DNA of 64,000 bases from Neoarius graeffei (taxonomy: Eukaryota > Chordata > Actinopteri > Siluriformes > Ariidae), in the NCBI RefSeq assembly GCF_027579695.1, contig NC_083590.1:17652446-17716445 (forward strand). The letters run 5' to 3'. The translations under genes were made by a program, and so were the position numbers. The notes below the pieces were generated by a model. It searched no databases, was not told the origin of the DNA, and worked only from the letters and a program-made list of their open reading frames with translations. Below are positions 31,491 through 43,600 of the stretch, one piece after another; within the stretch, counting starts at the first letter, position 1; each line of letters starts with the position of its first letter.

Positions 31491-32995
31491 AGAACAAACA
31501 TCAAATCATACAATCACAAAAAGAAAAAAAAGCTCCGGGGAGAAGCGACAGCCAAAATGTGCACAGTGTACTCTCAACTGGAAATGGAAATCTATTAAGT
31601 TATCATCATTGCTGTTTACATCCCGCCTAGTGCTAAAGCTAGCAGTGCCCTGAGAGAACACTATGGGATAATCAGTGAGCTTCAGATAGCTCACCCTGAT
31701 GGCTTCTGTGTTGCTGGGGACTTCAACAACACATCACTCAAGTCAGTTCTAGCCAGATTTCATCAAAACATTGACTTTGCTACACAAGGGGATAACATGC
31801 TAAATCTTGCATACACAAACATCCATCACGCATGTAAGCCTGCACCCATCCCCCACTTCAGACATTCAGATCATATCTCGATATTTCTCACCCCTGCCTA
31901 CAGACCCGTTCCACAAATGAATCGGACCAGCTGCAAGAGAGTTGAGAATTTGGCCACAAGGTGCCACGTCTGCCCTACAAGATAGTTTTCACTATACAGA
32001 CTGGAACATGTTCCGGTAAGCTGCCACCAATGAACATTCAGTGGACCTGGAGGAGTATACAGCCTCAGTGACTGGCTACATCACCAAGTGGATGTCACCA
32101 TCTCCAAAGCTGTTATCTCCCATGCAAGCCATAAACCCTGGTTCTCTGCAGAGCTATGCACCCTGGTGAAAATCAGGGATTCTGCCTTGAAGTCCAAAAA
32201 CAGAGGCTTACACTACAGCTAGGGCCAAACTGTCACAGGCCATCAAAGAGGGAAACTGAGCATATGCAGAGATGATTAACAGTCACTTCACAGATGCCAA
32301 GGACACTCTGTGCATATGGCAGAGCATTCAAACCATCACGGACTACGAGCCAACATGTCAGGCCTGCAGCAGAGCGCCCTCCCTGCCAGATGTACTGAAT
32401 GACTTCTTTGCATGTTTTGAGACACAACAGGGAACCAACAAGAAAGACGACCCTCTCCATCAAGGACCAGATACTCTGTCTTTCTACTGCTGATGACAGG
32501 AAGACCCTTCAGAGTGAATGCACGAAAAGCAGTGGATCTTGGCAACATACCTGGCTGGGTACTCAGGGAATATACATCAGCTGGCAGACGTCTTCACAGA
32601 TATCTTCAACACATCCCAGAGCACAGCTGTGGTACCTACATGTCTCAAAATCATCCCGGTGCCAAAGAAGTCTACCATGTACTGTCTTAACGACTTCCAG
32701 CCTATAGCATTCATGCTCATCATCATGAAATGCTTCCAGAGGCTGGTATTGAGGCACATGAAAACACAACTGCCACAGGAATTGGACCCCCTACAGTTTG
32801 CTTACCGCTGAAACCGTACCACAGACGATGCCATTTCAACTACGCTCCACCTGACCCTCTCGCAGCTAGACAAAAAGGATGGTTATGTTAGAATGCTGTT
32901 TATTGACTTCAGTTCAGCATTCAACACAATCATTCCACAGAAGCTGGTACAGACGTTAGACCTGCTGGGCCTGATCGCTTCTCCGTTTTTGCATC

Positions 32996-33197
32996 AGATT
33001 AAAGAAAATAATTATTTAGTGAATAAAATATTGTAATGGCAATTTGCTGCAGTATAAGAGAAATAAAACGCTTAAAATTGGTTTGGAACCTGAACATTTG
33101 GTTCCCACCTGGAACCAAAATATACCTGATTTTTCCAACATGAACTGTGACATTAGTGGGCATGTCGTTAGTTTGCAAAGGAAGCGGAGCACAGGCG
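32996..33197. other. Short unassigned stretch
   Basis: A/T-rich; nothing supported beyond flanking repeats. Confidence 0.3.
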
Positions 33198-34232
33198 GTA
33201 TGGTGGTGTAGTGGTTAGCATGGTCATATCACAGCAAGAAGGTTCTGGGTTCGAGCCCAGTGTCCAATGAGGGCCTTTCTGTGTGGAGTTTGCATGTTCT
33301 CCCCGTGTCTGCATGGGTTTCCTCCGGGTGCTCCAGTTTCCCCCCACAGTCCAAAGACGTGCAGGTTAGGCTAATTGGTGGCTCTAAATTGACCGTAGGT
33401 GTGAAGGTGAGTGTGAATGGTTGGTTGTCTCTTACCCTGTCCACACTAGGGATTTTGTACCGATACGACACTACTTTCGTACCGCAACACCTATCCACAC
33501 TAGCAACTACACCGGTACTGTAGCGGAATAACTATCGGTACGAAACCCACAAATGTATGGGTTACGTACTGGTACAGTATCGGTACTGTAGCGCTTCGCT
33601 GTAGTGTGGACAGATGAAGCGATTCTGTATCGATACAAATATAATGCGCATGCGCAATGAACCAGTCCTACTTCTTTCGGGTTATTCATACAATATAATA
33701 CGCACGTGCTTTCCAGCTGTGAATAAAATGTCAAAATGGCTCAAAACGACCGTGGAGCTACATGGAGCAAAGACGAAGTTATGTGTTTGTTGAAGCTTTG
33801 GGGAGACGAGCGATGCTCAACTGCCTCACGCGTTTTATACGATTCGACTGAATAAATGACCACCAGAAATACAGACTGTACATTGACAACAAAAAGCACA
33901 CACACGTTGTTTCATCCGCCATATTCTCGGAAGGAAGTTACTCGGTAACCACGGAAACATTTCGCGCACGCGCATTTCAACTTCCGTGAAAGAAAACCGC
34001 AAACATTTCTCGCTAGTGTGGACAGATGCACTAAACTGTACCGGTATACTTTGTATCAATACAGTTATACCACTATCGTACTGGTATATATGTGAACACA
34101 GCTTCTGTGTCAGCCCTGTGATGATCTGGTGACTTGTCCAGGGTGTACCCTGCCTCTCACCCATAGTCAGCTGGGATAGGCTCCAGCTTGTCTTCGACCC
34201 TGCACAGGATAAGTGGTTACAGATAATGGATG
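33198..34232 (+). mobile_element. tRNA-type SINE split by a MITE
   Basis: The 5' half (33198-33433) carries the A and B boxes in diverged form (GTGGTGTAGTGGTTAGC and GGGTTCGAGCCC). The 3' half resumes at about 34102 with TGTGTCAGCCCTGTGATG. The inserted ~0.67 kb at 33434-34101 is a separate element. Confidence 0.8.
33434..34101. mobile_element. MITE-like insertion with CCTGTCCACAC end
   Basis: Left end TACCCTGTCCACACTAG; right end GTATATATGTGAACACAGC, partly complementary (GCTGTGTTCACA). Internal copies of TAGTGTGGACAG and GGTACGATACCG-like palindromes recur. Boundaries are inferred from where the SINE stops and resumes; no clear target duplication. Confidence 0.5.
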
Positions 34233-36092
34233 ATTTATGTTGAGATGAATCACGCCACCTCATCATTGATTGCTTTCCTATTCCAGTACACCCCAGCTAG
34301 TTTTTTTTTTTATTCCTTACATATTTCACAAAATGAGCTTAGATAAGAGTTAATAGATGAGATGAGATTTATAAACAGTATTGTTAATTACAGTTGAACA
34401 GTTGTATCCACAACATAGAGTATACTGTGTTAGTTACAGTGTTACATACAGTACAGGCATAACACACACACACACACACACACACACGCATATATAGAGG
34501 AGGAAGTAGACCTTAGCACCATAATGATAAGTAAACAGCAGAGTGTAAAGTCAGTTGACTCAATGCATTTGTTAAAAGTCTGACTAACAGTGAAATGCAG
34601 TCGCTCTACACTGCATTATACTCAACTGCTGACCTTGGCCCTACACCTTATGAAGCATTTTAAATTCAGTGATAAAACATTTTTAATTAGTTCAGGAAAC
34701 TAACTTGAGCATGAGGACTAGTCAAATAGAAGAAAAAAAAAGAAATAAAAAAAAAAAAAGTTTTGCCACTTCTCATCTGAGTATTATGTGAGAAGTTTTA
34801 TTGTGTTATAAAATATAAAAGTATCATATTTTAATACAGAAATCCTGTGATTTTATTGGTTTAGCAGGAGAAGAGGGTGGGGCATGTAGGGCTGAGGGTA
34901 TTTCTAGCTGGCAAATTCACAAAAGCTGGATTACTTGAAGCTAAAACTCATACTTTGTTATTGAAAAGAAATATTATTTATGATAAAAATGATGGCTGTA
35001 CAAGTTGTGGGTGACTGTTGTGAGCAGATACACACCTCTAGGGTTTGGTGGTGTTCAGTGTATTTGTCGAGGTGTTTTAACACGTTTGTAACAGAAGCTT
35101 TCACTCTGTAGCATTAATTATGTCACATCTGCATACTAGCTGTCCTCAGTGTGAGACTCTCTGGACTAAATACTGAGTTTAATACAGACACTGAGTTAAT
35201 CAGCAATCATAAGATTAAGGGGGAAATAAAACACTATCCAGACACAGAGACATGAGCTCACATACAGCACTAGCACGCACGCGCGCACACTGCAGACTGT
35301 GGTATCTTGAGGTTGCATGATGCAGTGATTAAAGACATGGACGCTCATCTATGCTCCTGTCCTGAGGTTCATCTGTTTGTGATGGAGGTAAAAATCATCT
35401 GGGATCGTATCTGATGAGAACACACACACATTCACTAATTAGCATCTCATCATCCCAGTCCATAACTTTAGATTTTATGGCAAAACCTGAACTCAAAGAT
35501 TTTATTAAAATTTCAGATTTCACATCAAATCATGTTCATCAGAAATACTTAATATTACAGTTGTAGAATTTTAAGTGAAAATCTAAAAAAGTGCAGAATT
35601 TTGGCCTGAACATTATACAAATAAATTTGCTTTCTTGCTCTGCTATAATCCTTACTCTTGTTAATCCTCAGCTAACATGTTTGCTTTCTAAAAAATATAC
35701 GATTCTCATTTTTGAGATGCGTGGTCCATGAGTTCCCCATTAGCCATATTCGCCTCGGAGGTCCAGCGCAAATTTCACACACAAAAAAATGAACACTGGT
35801 ATGAAGTATGTGCTAAGGAAAAGTAATTCAGCTTCGAGATGAAGTGATGACTGTTTTTAGCTCTGTGAAGTCCTTTCATCCAGTTTTAGAGACCATACAG
35901 TGTCAGGAACCTCAACAAATCTGTTTGGGGTGCTTTCACAGCTCTATAAAAGGTGTACAAGTTTATAAACTCCCTTGTTAACTACATTAGTAGCTCCAAC
36001 TTGCACTAAGCTACACTGTTGCTATTCTATAAACAAAAAATATATATATTTTATGTGACTTATACAACAAAGCTTCACTATGGGGTCCTCAC
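34233..36092. other. No recognisable gene; candidate place for a missing thrombospondin last exon
   Basis: It contains a CA run (34461-34486) and A-rich tracts (34725-34760). I searched the minus strand for a last thrombospondin exon (encoding the EDF-type tail after RCN) and found none. No other feature supported. Confidence 0.45.
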
Positions 36093-36232
36093 CGTTACAT
36101 CGATAGTTCAGATTGGACCAGATAATGTTCTCCTGTGAGAAGCAGAAAACACCCAGACGTCCTCCTTTCATTGAGGTGTCAATCACCACACCGGAGTCCG
36201 CAACCAGAGCAGCGCCTTCATACAGACGCACT
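36093..36232 (-). CDS. Thrombospondin C-terminal-domain exon (THBS3/4/COMP type)
   Basis: A 140-bp exon with acceptor TTTTCAG and donor GTGAGG. It encodes [20 protein letters not shown] and [19 protein letters not shown], ending YRCN. This is the end of the TSP_C lectin-like domain of secreted pentameric thrombospondins, which bind calcium and matrix proteins. VRLYEG and [14 protein letters not shown] separate the THBS3/4/COMP group from THBS1/2. The exon is intact and the splice sites are canonical. The next exon (a short C-terminal tail) is not seen downstream. Confidence 0.85.
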
Positions 36233-36398
36233 CTGAAAACAAACACACACAGTAAATCCCACAAACCCTACTGATCTAATTAACATGCCCCTGTCATGTT
36301 TTCAGTAATGTGCCTGGATCTTACAAATATGGTTTAATGAAAAACAACACAGCTGGTTCAGACTAACTTATCAAAACAGCTGGGTTATATAAAAGACA

Positions 36399-37038
36399 GC
36401 TTGAATTTATTGGAGGAATAAATAAAAATCCTCCTAACTGCATGAAATTCAGGCACCTGTGTAAGACGAGTCCAAATATGAGTAACTTTCCCAATATTAC
36501 CACTGCTGTAACTTACTGCCTCTGAATATGAGGACATTAAAAAAAAAAAACCCTTGACAAATTTGTTGAACTTGTTGACTTGTCTGTTAGACTTGTTTAT
36601 TGGACTTGTTCATTTGATATGGTGGACTTGTCTCTGATTTGCTTGTTAGACTTGTTTATTTCATATGCTTTTTTGGACTTGTTTATTGGACTCATTTTTC
36701 ATATGTTCGTTGGACTAACAAGCAAATCAGAGACTAGTCCAACAAGCAAATCAAACAAGTCCAAAAAACATATGAAATAAACAAGTCTAACAAGCAAATC
36801 AGAGACAAGTCCACCATATCAAATGAACAAGTCCAATAAACAAGTCTAACAGACAAGTCAACAAGTTCAACAAATTTGTCGAGGTTTTTTTTTTTTTAAC
36901 GTCCTCATATTCAGAGGCAGTAAGTTACAGCAGTGGTAACATTGGGAAAGTTACTCATACTTGGACTCGTCTTACACAGGTGCCTGAATTTCATGCAGTT
37001 AGGAGGATTTTTATTTATTCCTCCAATAAATTCAAGCT
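36399..37038. repeat. 640-bp near-perfect palindrome in the thrombospondin intron
   Basis: Arms of 320 bp mirror each other about position 36718; the outer ends are GCTTGAATTTATTGGAGG and its complement. Only scattered mismatches are visible (for example AGTAACTTTCCCAATATTACC versus its partner). Each arm itself contains repeats of GACTTGTTTATTGGAC-like units. A transcript would form a long hairpin. Confidence 0.9.
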
Positions 37039-37670
37039 TGAAAGCTCTGGGTTGGGAGTGAGTTGCTGCACCAAGTGAAGGAGTTCAAGTAGCTCGGGGT
37101 CTTGTCCACGAGTGATAGTAAAATGGAGCGCGAGATGGGCAGGCAGATTGGGGTGGTGTCAGCAGTAATGCGGGCGTTGTACCAGACCATCGTGGTGAAG
37201 AGGGAGTTGGTCATGGTCATGAGCTTTGGGTAGTGACCAAAAGGATGAGATCGGGGATACAGGTGGCTGAAATAAGCTCTCTCTGAAGGGTAGCTGGGCT
37301 CACCCTTAGAGATAGGGTGAGGAGCTCAGACATCCGTAGGGATCTCGAAGTAGAGCTGCTGCTCCTTCATGTCGAAAGGAGTTAGCTGAGATGGTTCGAG
37401 CATCTGATTAGGATGCCTCCTGGGCACCTTCCTTTGGAGGTTTTCCAGGCACGTCCAACTGGGAGGAGACCTCAGGGTAGACCCAGAACACACTGGAGAG
37501 ATTATATATCTCATCTGGCCTGGGAGCAGCTTGGGATAACCCCAGGAGGAACTGGAAAGTGCTGGGGAGAGGGACACCTGGAATACCCTGCTTAGCTTGC
37601 TGCCACCGCGACCCGACTTCAGATAAATGGAAGAAAATGGATGGATGGATGGATGGATGGATGGATAAGA
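37039..37670 (+). mobile_element. 3' end of a non-LTR retrotransposon
   Basis: The frame contains MPPGHLPLEVFQARPTGRRP and RTHWRDYISHLAWEQLG, the C-terminal end of a common fish LINE reverse-transcriptase polyprotein, ending in ATGG tandem repeats (37640-37667) as the 3' tail. Upstream parts are out of frame. It abuts the right arm of the palindrome. Confidence 0.7.
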
Positions 37671-38016
37671 AAAACAACACAGCTTGTCATGTTGCTGAAA
37701 ACTCAGAAACTCATCTGCCTGAAAACTTTCCCGTGTCGGAAAACTTACTGATGGTTACAAAGCACTGACACTGGAGACTCCTTTCATGAATGTTAAATAA
37801 ACCCCTTTTCAGAGAAAAATGTGCATTTTGTTCTTTGTTAAATAACAATAATCCTCAGGTTATGTGGTGCATCTGGTACACAAGTCCCGAATTTAGTGAA
37901 ATTAGTTATTTGGATTTATGGATTATATGTCTATTTAATGGTGTTTTATGGTAAGACCAGTGCTACAATATTTTGTTTTCTGGAGTATATACACGAGTTT
38001 ATGAGTAAGCATACAC

Positions 38017-38135
38017 CTGAGTGGGGTCGTTGATGTCAGGACAGCTGTCACACACGTCTCCCACTCCATCGTCATCTCGGTCCGTCTGCATGGCATTGGG
38101 GATTTTTGGGCAGTTATCCAGCATGTTAGGGATTC
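38017..38135 (-). CDS. Thrombospondin type 3 repeat exon
   Basis: A 119-bp exon with acceptor CTGCAG and donor GTGTAT. It encodes [20 protein letters not shown] and [18 protein letters not shown], calcium-binding type 3 repeats with paired cysteines and aspartate ladders. Its phase joins correctly to the exon at 38384-38543. Confidence 0.85.
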
Positions 38136-38383
38136 CTGCAGAAAAATCACAGACATGAGAAAAGAGCTTTGTATAGATGAATTGTACACGTACAAAAGTG
38201 GTTCTTAATTTTCCTTTAGAAATAAGTGGTACTAAATAAAAGGTATAAATACTATGCACGCATCTGTACCCTCTGGAAAGGGGAAGGACACAAGGATTTG
38301 ATGGAAGCAGTATGAACATGGTGCTAATATTTTCAAAGACTTGGTCATGCTGATGAGTGTATCACAGGGTGTGGCGCATATAC

Positions 38384-38543
38384 CATCTCCATCGATGTCA
38401 CTATCACAGCTGTCTCCCACGCCATTACCGTCCGTGTCCAACTGATCTCCATTAGGAACATTTGGACAGTTATCACACGCATCGCCATAGGAGTCGGTGT
38501 CTGAGTTCTGCTGGTCCTTATTGGGCACCAGACGACAATTATC
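38384..38543 (-). CDS. Thrombospondin type 3 repeat exon
   Basis: A 160-bp exon with acceptor TGTGCAG and donor GTATAT. It encodes [39 protein letters not shown] and [13 protein letters not shown]. The aspartate/asparagine pattern is the calcium-wire of thrombospondins. The order matches the middle type 3 repeats of THBS3/4/COMP. Upstream exons are not in the window; a CACTA-like element and other repeats begin about 1.2 kb beyond. Confidence 0.85.
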
Positions 38544-38822
38544 CTGCACAAAACACCCTTTTAAAATCACTGATAATTAAAATTTCTTTGACTTCTATTA
38601 CATTATATCAGCTTCATTAACACCTGCCAGTCCTGCGTGCTGTGGCGCGTACACCTGAAGACGCGCCCTGGGCTGCGCATGCGTTGAGCGGACTCCAGCG
38701 TGCGCACCGTTAACGACGCGCACCTGAACTCAGTTAAGGAGCTCTGTGCATCTATTTAAGGACCGTGCTGATGCCCGATCTATGTGAAGTATTATGTTAC
38801 ATGAGTGCGCATTAGGCAGCTG

Positions 38823-39398
38823 GGCCATAGAAGGTTCACGCTGCATGCTGCACGCTACACGCGTGTAAAGAAAAGTGGACAAACGTAGCATGACTTGCTC
38901 TGGGCCATAGAACGGCGTTCACGTTGCACGCTGCACACTTCACGCGTGAAGCGTGAAATGAACATGCACACTTTTTTCTAGGCGTGAAGACGGAAATTCC
39001 AGTCAATGCATGCGGTCACCGCCGCGCCAGCCAATCAGAACGGGTCTAGGGAGATAACTCTATGCTTTCAGGGGAAAACTTCAGAAAAAATATAATTGAA
39101 TGGTATAATTGAAAAATAGTTCTTCATCGGGATTGTCAAGCAGATTATAGAATGTTCGGTGAAATTCACCACGGGTTTCTCTCAGAAGGAAGTGTTCTCG
39201 GCTCCAAATTCTGTTCCTTTTTCTCTTCCTCTGTCTCAGTAAAAGCAGAATGAGGCAATCGTCGTCATCCGAAGAGTCCGTATTGTTGGTTACTCGGTCA
39301 AAGTAGAACAGACGCAACACGTGAACATCCAAGCATGAAGTTTAATGGCCCAGGGTCCGGTTCTTCACGTGAACGTGTAGCGTGAACCTTCTATGGCC
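38823..39398 (-). mobile_element. Short Harbinger-like element with CAGCTG duplication
   Basis: Termini GGCCATAGAAGGTTCACG are inverted; CAGCTG stands outside both ends (38817-38822 and 39399-39404). It carries only the first part of a transposase on the minus strand. Subterminal CACGCT or GCGTGAAG motifs recur. Confidence 0.75.
39099..39332 (-). pseudogene. N-terminal fragment of a Harbinger transposase
   Basis: The frame contains LRQRKRKRNRIWSREHFLL, then ETRGEFHRTFYNLLDNPDE, the typical start of fish Harbinger transposases (basic segment, W..., then EF..L...L). It ends after FFNYTI; the DDE domain is missing. Confidence 0.6.
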
Positions 39399-39404
39399 CA
39401 GCTG

Positions 39405-39766
39405 CCTTACCGAGTCTTTCTACCCATGGGTCTGATTTCCTGTTCCTTATTCCCGGTCTCACTTTGCCTCTGATATCCTGTTTGCGCCTCGCCCGACCCT
39501 TTGCCTGTTTCTCGTTTTTGATCTATCCTGCCGTTTTGGATTGTTTGCCACAGACTGTATTTTGACCAAGAAAACACTCTAAATCGCGTCATTAAGCATA
39601 TATCACGTTTAAGGAACCTTCAGTCAAATGCAAAGAGAGTGATTAGCTTATCTGTTTGCGTCCTCCGGCACGCGCAGATTGAGCAGTTCGACATTCGTTT
39701 TTCTTCCGCAGTATACACGTCCGAGCCCGTTTTAAGTCCGCGGAAATCCAACGACTCCAGTCCGTA
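39405..39766. other. Repeat remainder and flank of the CACTA-like element
   Basis: The end of the dispersed repeat, then 150 bp with no feature I recognise, ending TCCGTA before the element. Confidence 0.4.
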
Positions 39767-39782
39767 CACTGTAAAAAAAAAA

Positions 39783-39859
<77 letters not shown>

Positions 39860-40640
39860 CTCAGTTTACTTGAAAAAGCAAGGCAACCCATATCAAGGGT
39901 TTTTTGGAGTAAACTCAACTAAGAAATCAAGAAATGTATTTAAGGGTTTTTCCAAGTATGCCCAACAAGAGGACAAAACTTGTTTAATCAATTAAATCAA
40001 AATATCTTCTTACTTGAAAAATCATTTTTACTAGCTATTTTTGTGACTTAAAAACTAAAGTTATGGTAAATGATTGTCACAACTTAGATTAAAAAGTAGG
40101 GGGAAAAAGTCAAATAGACAATTCATGTGCACAACCATTTCCTTTATTTTAAACACATACTAACAGTATGCAAAAAACATGCACTGGGGGTTTCAAACCA
40201 GGTAAAGTGGAAAGGCAACTGGGACATTCTTCCAAATGACTCTTCTTACTAAATTTGATCAAAACAGTTCCAACACATTTCACTGAATACGCTTTAAAAA
40301 AAAAAAACGCTTAAAAAACACCCATCACAGAGAGAGAGAGAGAGAGAGACTAGAACCTCAAAAGTGTATCTCAGGTTTTTGATTTGATCAAAATAGTCTC
40401 AAAACACACATTTTAGCACATACAGGACTTGTAAACATACAGGACTTGTAAACATAAGCAGTTACTGTATACACAGTGGTGTGACCTGTAGTATTTAGTT
40501 AATAAACCTTAAGCCATTAAACAATTAACAAGTAAAAATCCGTGTAAAACAATCAATTAACTATTCAACAAACTTTTCCGCCTCTTGCCCTCACCTGACT
40601 TGCAGCTCCGAGAGAGAGAGAGAAAAATGGACTTGCCACA

Positions 40641-43600
40641 TTAGCGCAGACATTTCTGCATTTTACCTCGGAGTGATTGAGCTCGTGCAGAGCAGCAGTG
40701 TGCTCCCATGTCAAGGAAAACTTTCTGTAAAACCTCAAAAGTGTATCTCAGGTTTTTGGGGTATTCCATGTTGATGCAATACAGCAGGCCAAACAAGTAT
40801 GCGACTGCTGAAGGAAGGTCCTTTATGCCCTGAACGATGACACTCTCTTCCAAAATCACGCCAATGTTGATGACCGTAGGTAGGGACGTAACGGATGCTA
40901 CATCATCCTCGAAGACTGTCAGTATGGCAATTTTTACACCTTTGGTGTAATCCTCCTCTTCATCTGTGTCCTGAGTGTGCAAAGACAGAAGACATTACTG
41001 AATGTGTGAATGAAATTCACTGCTCCAAAAAATAAAGGGAACACCAAAACCATGCAATGCAACTCCAAGTCAATCATACTTCTGTGATACCAGCCAGTCC
41101 AGTTAGTAACAAAGCAACGCTCATTATGAATCCATTTTGTGCAAATTTAACAAGCAATGGGTAGAAAGTAGAGGTAATAACCAAAATACACCCCACACAG
41201 ACCATTTCTCTTTTTTCATCCTTTCTGGCTGATTTTTTTTGGTCACGTGCATTGACAGTTTCACACCCTTGTAGGTACCACATGACAATCTCCTTCACCC
41301 ACTGAATTTGCTTAGGTAGTGCTCCTCATCCAAGATGACACATTAATGTGTGCTGTGGCAAGAAGGTTTGCTGTGTCCCCCAGCACAGTGTCCAGAGCGT
41401 GGAGGAGATGCCAGGAGACATGCCAGTACACCAGGGGACGTGGAGGAGGCCATAGGACGGTTTACAACCCAGCAGCGGAATTGCTTTCTCCTTCCTTGTA
41501 CCAGGTGGCATGGAAAGAGCACTGCCAGAGCCCTGCAAAATGAGCTTTGCAGGCTACTAATGTGCATGTAGATGCTCAAACGGTCAGAACCAGACTTCAT
41601 GAGGAGGGTATGAGGGCCTGGTATCTACATGTGAGGCCTATGCTCACAGAGCGGCACTGTATGGAGCGATTTGCATAAACGAGAGAACATCAAAATCTAC
41701 ATTGCATTGGCGCCCTGTGCTCTTCACAAATGATGTTGCAGGCAGCATACCATTCTCCATGGCATCTCCTGACGTTGTCATGTCTGTCACATGTGTTCAG
41801 TGTGAACTGCTCTCATCTGTGAAGAGCACAGGGCACCAATGGTGAATGTGCCAATCTTGATGTTCTATGGTATACGCAAATCAATCCCTACGGTGCCACT
41901 CTGTAAGCATAGGAACCACGTGTGGACACCAGACCCTCATACCCTCCTCATGAAGTCTGTTTCTGACCATTTGAGCATCAACATGCAGATCAGTGGCCTG
42001 CAAACCTCTTTTTGCAGGGCTCTGGCAGTGATTTTTCTGTGCCACCTTGCACAAAGAAGGCGATAGCAATCCTGCTGCTGGGTTGTAAACCGTCCTATGG
42101 CCTCCTCCACGTCCCCTGATGTACTGGCATGTCTCCTGGCATCTCCTCCAAGCTCTGGACACTGTGCTGGGGGACAAAGCAAACCTTCTTGCCACAGTGC
42201 ACATTGCCCAACATTATCACATGTTGAGAGTATCAGAGAATAAATTGATTCTTACCACACGTCTTGAAAAGATTTGATGCATCCTCCTTGAGGTAAATGG
42301 GCAATCCTTCCAAGGCCACTCTCCTCCTATGTTCTGCTATCGCCGTCACCTGGGCACACAGAGATACAGAATTTATTTAATGGCATGTCAGTGAATATTG
42401 TTATTCATTTAGGCCATGTCAGTAAACTGTGTTTAGTAGTAAGCAACTGGACTTCTGTTTGGAGCTTTAAAGTTGTTTCATTCATCCGAAAGGGTTCTTC
42501 AGTACTGGCTAGAAATGAAGATACCATTCGGATGTGAAGTGAAGCATCTTCCAGACCCAAAATGAAGTCCAGTTGTTTACAACTATGCTCTTTTGAACAC
42601 TTAGTGGCATTAGCTGGTACCCCCCACTGAAGACCACCTGGCAGGGTATTAAAGCCAACTACATGAAGTATCCACTATCAAATTGGATGTTTTAAGAAAT
42701 CCAGCATCAAAATATGATGGCTGTATTGGGTGTGAGGCAGCAATTCTAATTCTGTACACAACATAAATCTGGCCTCTGGTTCTTGGGTCATTGCAGAGAT
42801 AATGTGACTTACAAGGTGAAATGAGTTATAGTGAAGTAGTAATAGAGTAATGTTAGAGGAGAGTATTCCACTTGGCATGAGCACCCCACCTGACATTCTG
42901 AATGTCAGGTGGGGTGCTCATGTCAAGTGGAATACTCTCCTCTAACATTACTCTATTACTACTTCACTACAACTAATTTCACCCCATCAGTCACATTATC
43001 TCTGCAATGACCCAAGAACCAGAGGCCAAATTTTCTGGGGATGTTAATGATATAATAGACTGACTTTTTTAGAGAGAGGCTCATTTCAAAATATAGCTTT
43101 TTTCTGTTATTCATTTTTTATATTTGAATATATCATAACTTGTACTATTCTCGGCGGCACGGTGGTGTAGTGGTTAGCGCTGTCGCCTCACAACAAGAAG
43201 GTCCTGGGTTCGAGCCCCGGGGCCGGCGAGGGCCTTTCTGTGTGGAGTTTGCATGTTCTCCCCGTGTCCGCGTGGGTTTCCTCCGGGTGCTCCGGTTTCC
43301 CCCACAGTCCAAAGACATGCAGGTTAGGTTAACTGGTGACTCTAAATTGACCGTAGGTGCGAATGTGAGTGTGAATGGTTGTCTGTGTCTATGTGTCAGC
43401 CCTGTGATGACCTGGTGACTTGTCCAGGGTGTACCCCGCCTTTCGCCCGTAGTCAGCTGGGATAGGCTCCAGCTTGCCTGCGACCCTGTAGAAGGATAAA
43501 GCGGCTAGAGATAATGAGATGAGATGAGATGAATGTACTATTCTCCTTGCTGTGTGTAATTTGTGGAGTCAGAAATGATTGGCACAAAAGCACTTTTGGT

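Larger units (their letters stand above)
29930..32995 (+). pseudogene. Decayed non-LTR retrotransposon (L2/CR1-like LINE)
   Basis: A GAAGATGGCGG-like 5' leader is near 29930. After the SINE come pieces of an endonuclease domain (DNKLDCLRSLLTFQKEIRHC, ALIFTKTWSHEGI) in one frame. Reverse transcriptase pieces lie at 32518-32990 ([33 protein letters not shown], and the catalytic motif-A region [15 protein letters not shown]). Many stops and frameshifts separate them, and the 3' end, including the YADD-type motif, is absent. A SINE and another repeat are inserted in it. Confidence 0.7.
38614..39640 (+). repeat. Dispersed fish repeat interrupted by a Harbinger-like element
   Basis: The flanks (38614-38816 and 39405-39600) read as one repeat, with GGAGCTCTGTGCATCTATTTAAGG before the insertion and TTGATCTATCCTGCCGTTTTGG after. 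The insertion occupies 38823-39398. Confidence 0.4.

Noticed and set aside
36580-36780. Frame repeating LDLFI-like units
   Set aside because: It is the translation of repeated GACTTGTTTATT units in the palindrome.
39639-39995. Frame with a long Ile-Tyr run
   Set aside because: It is a translation of the AT dinucleotide run at the left end of the CACTA-like element.
43160-43230. A functional tRNA gene
   Set aside because: A and B boxes are present, but they are part of the SINE head; no cloverleaf with an anticodon arm and mature ends was evident.
43140-43418. Frame containing [21 protein letters not shown], also in other places
   Set aside because: It is the translation of the tRNA-type SINE; the B box sequence lies within it.
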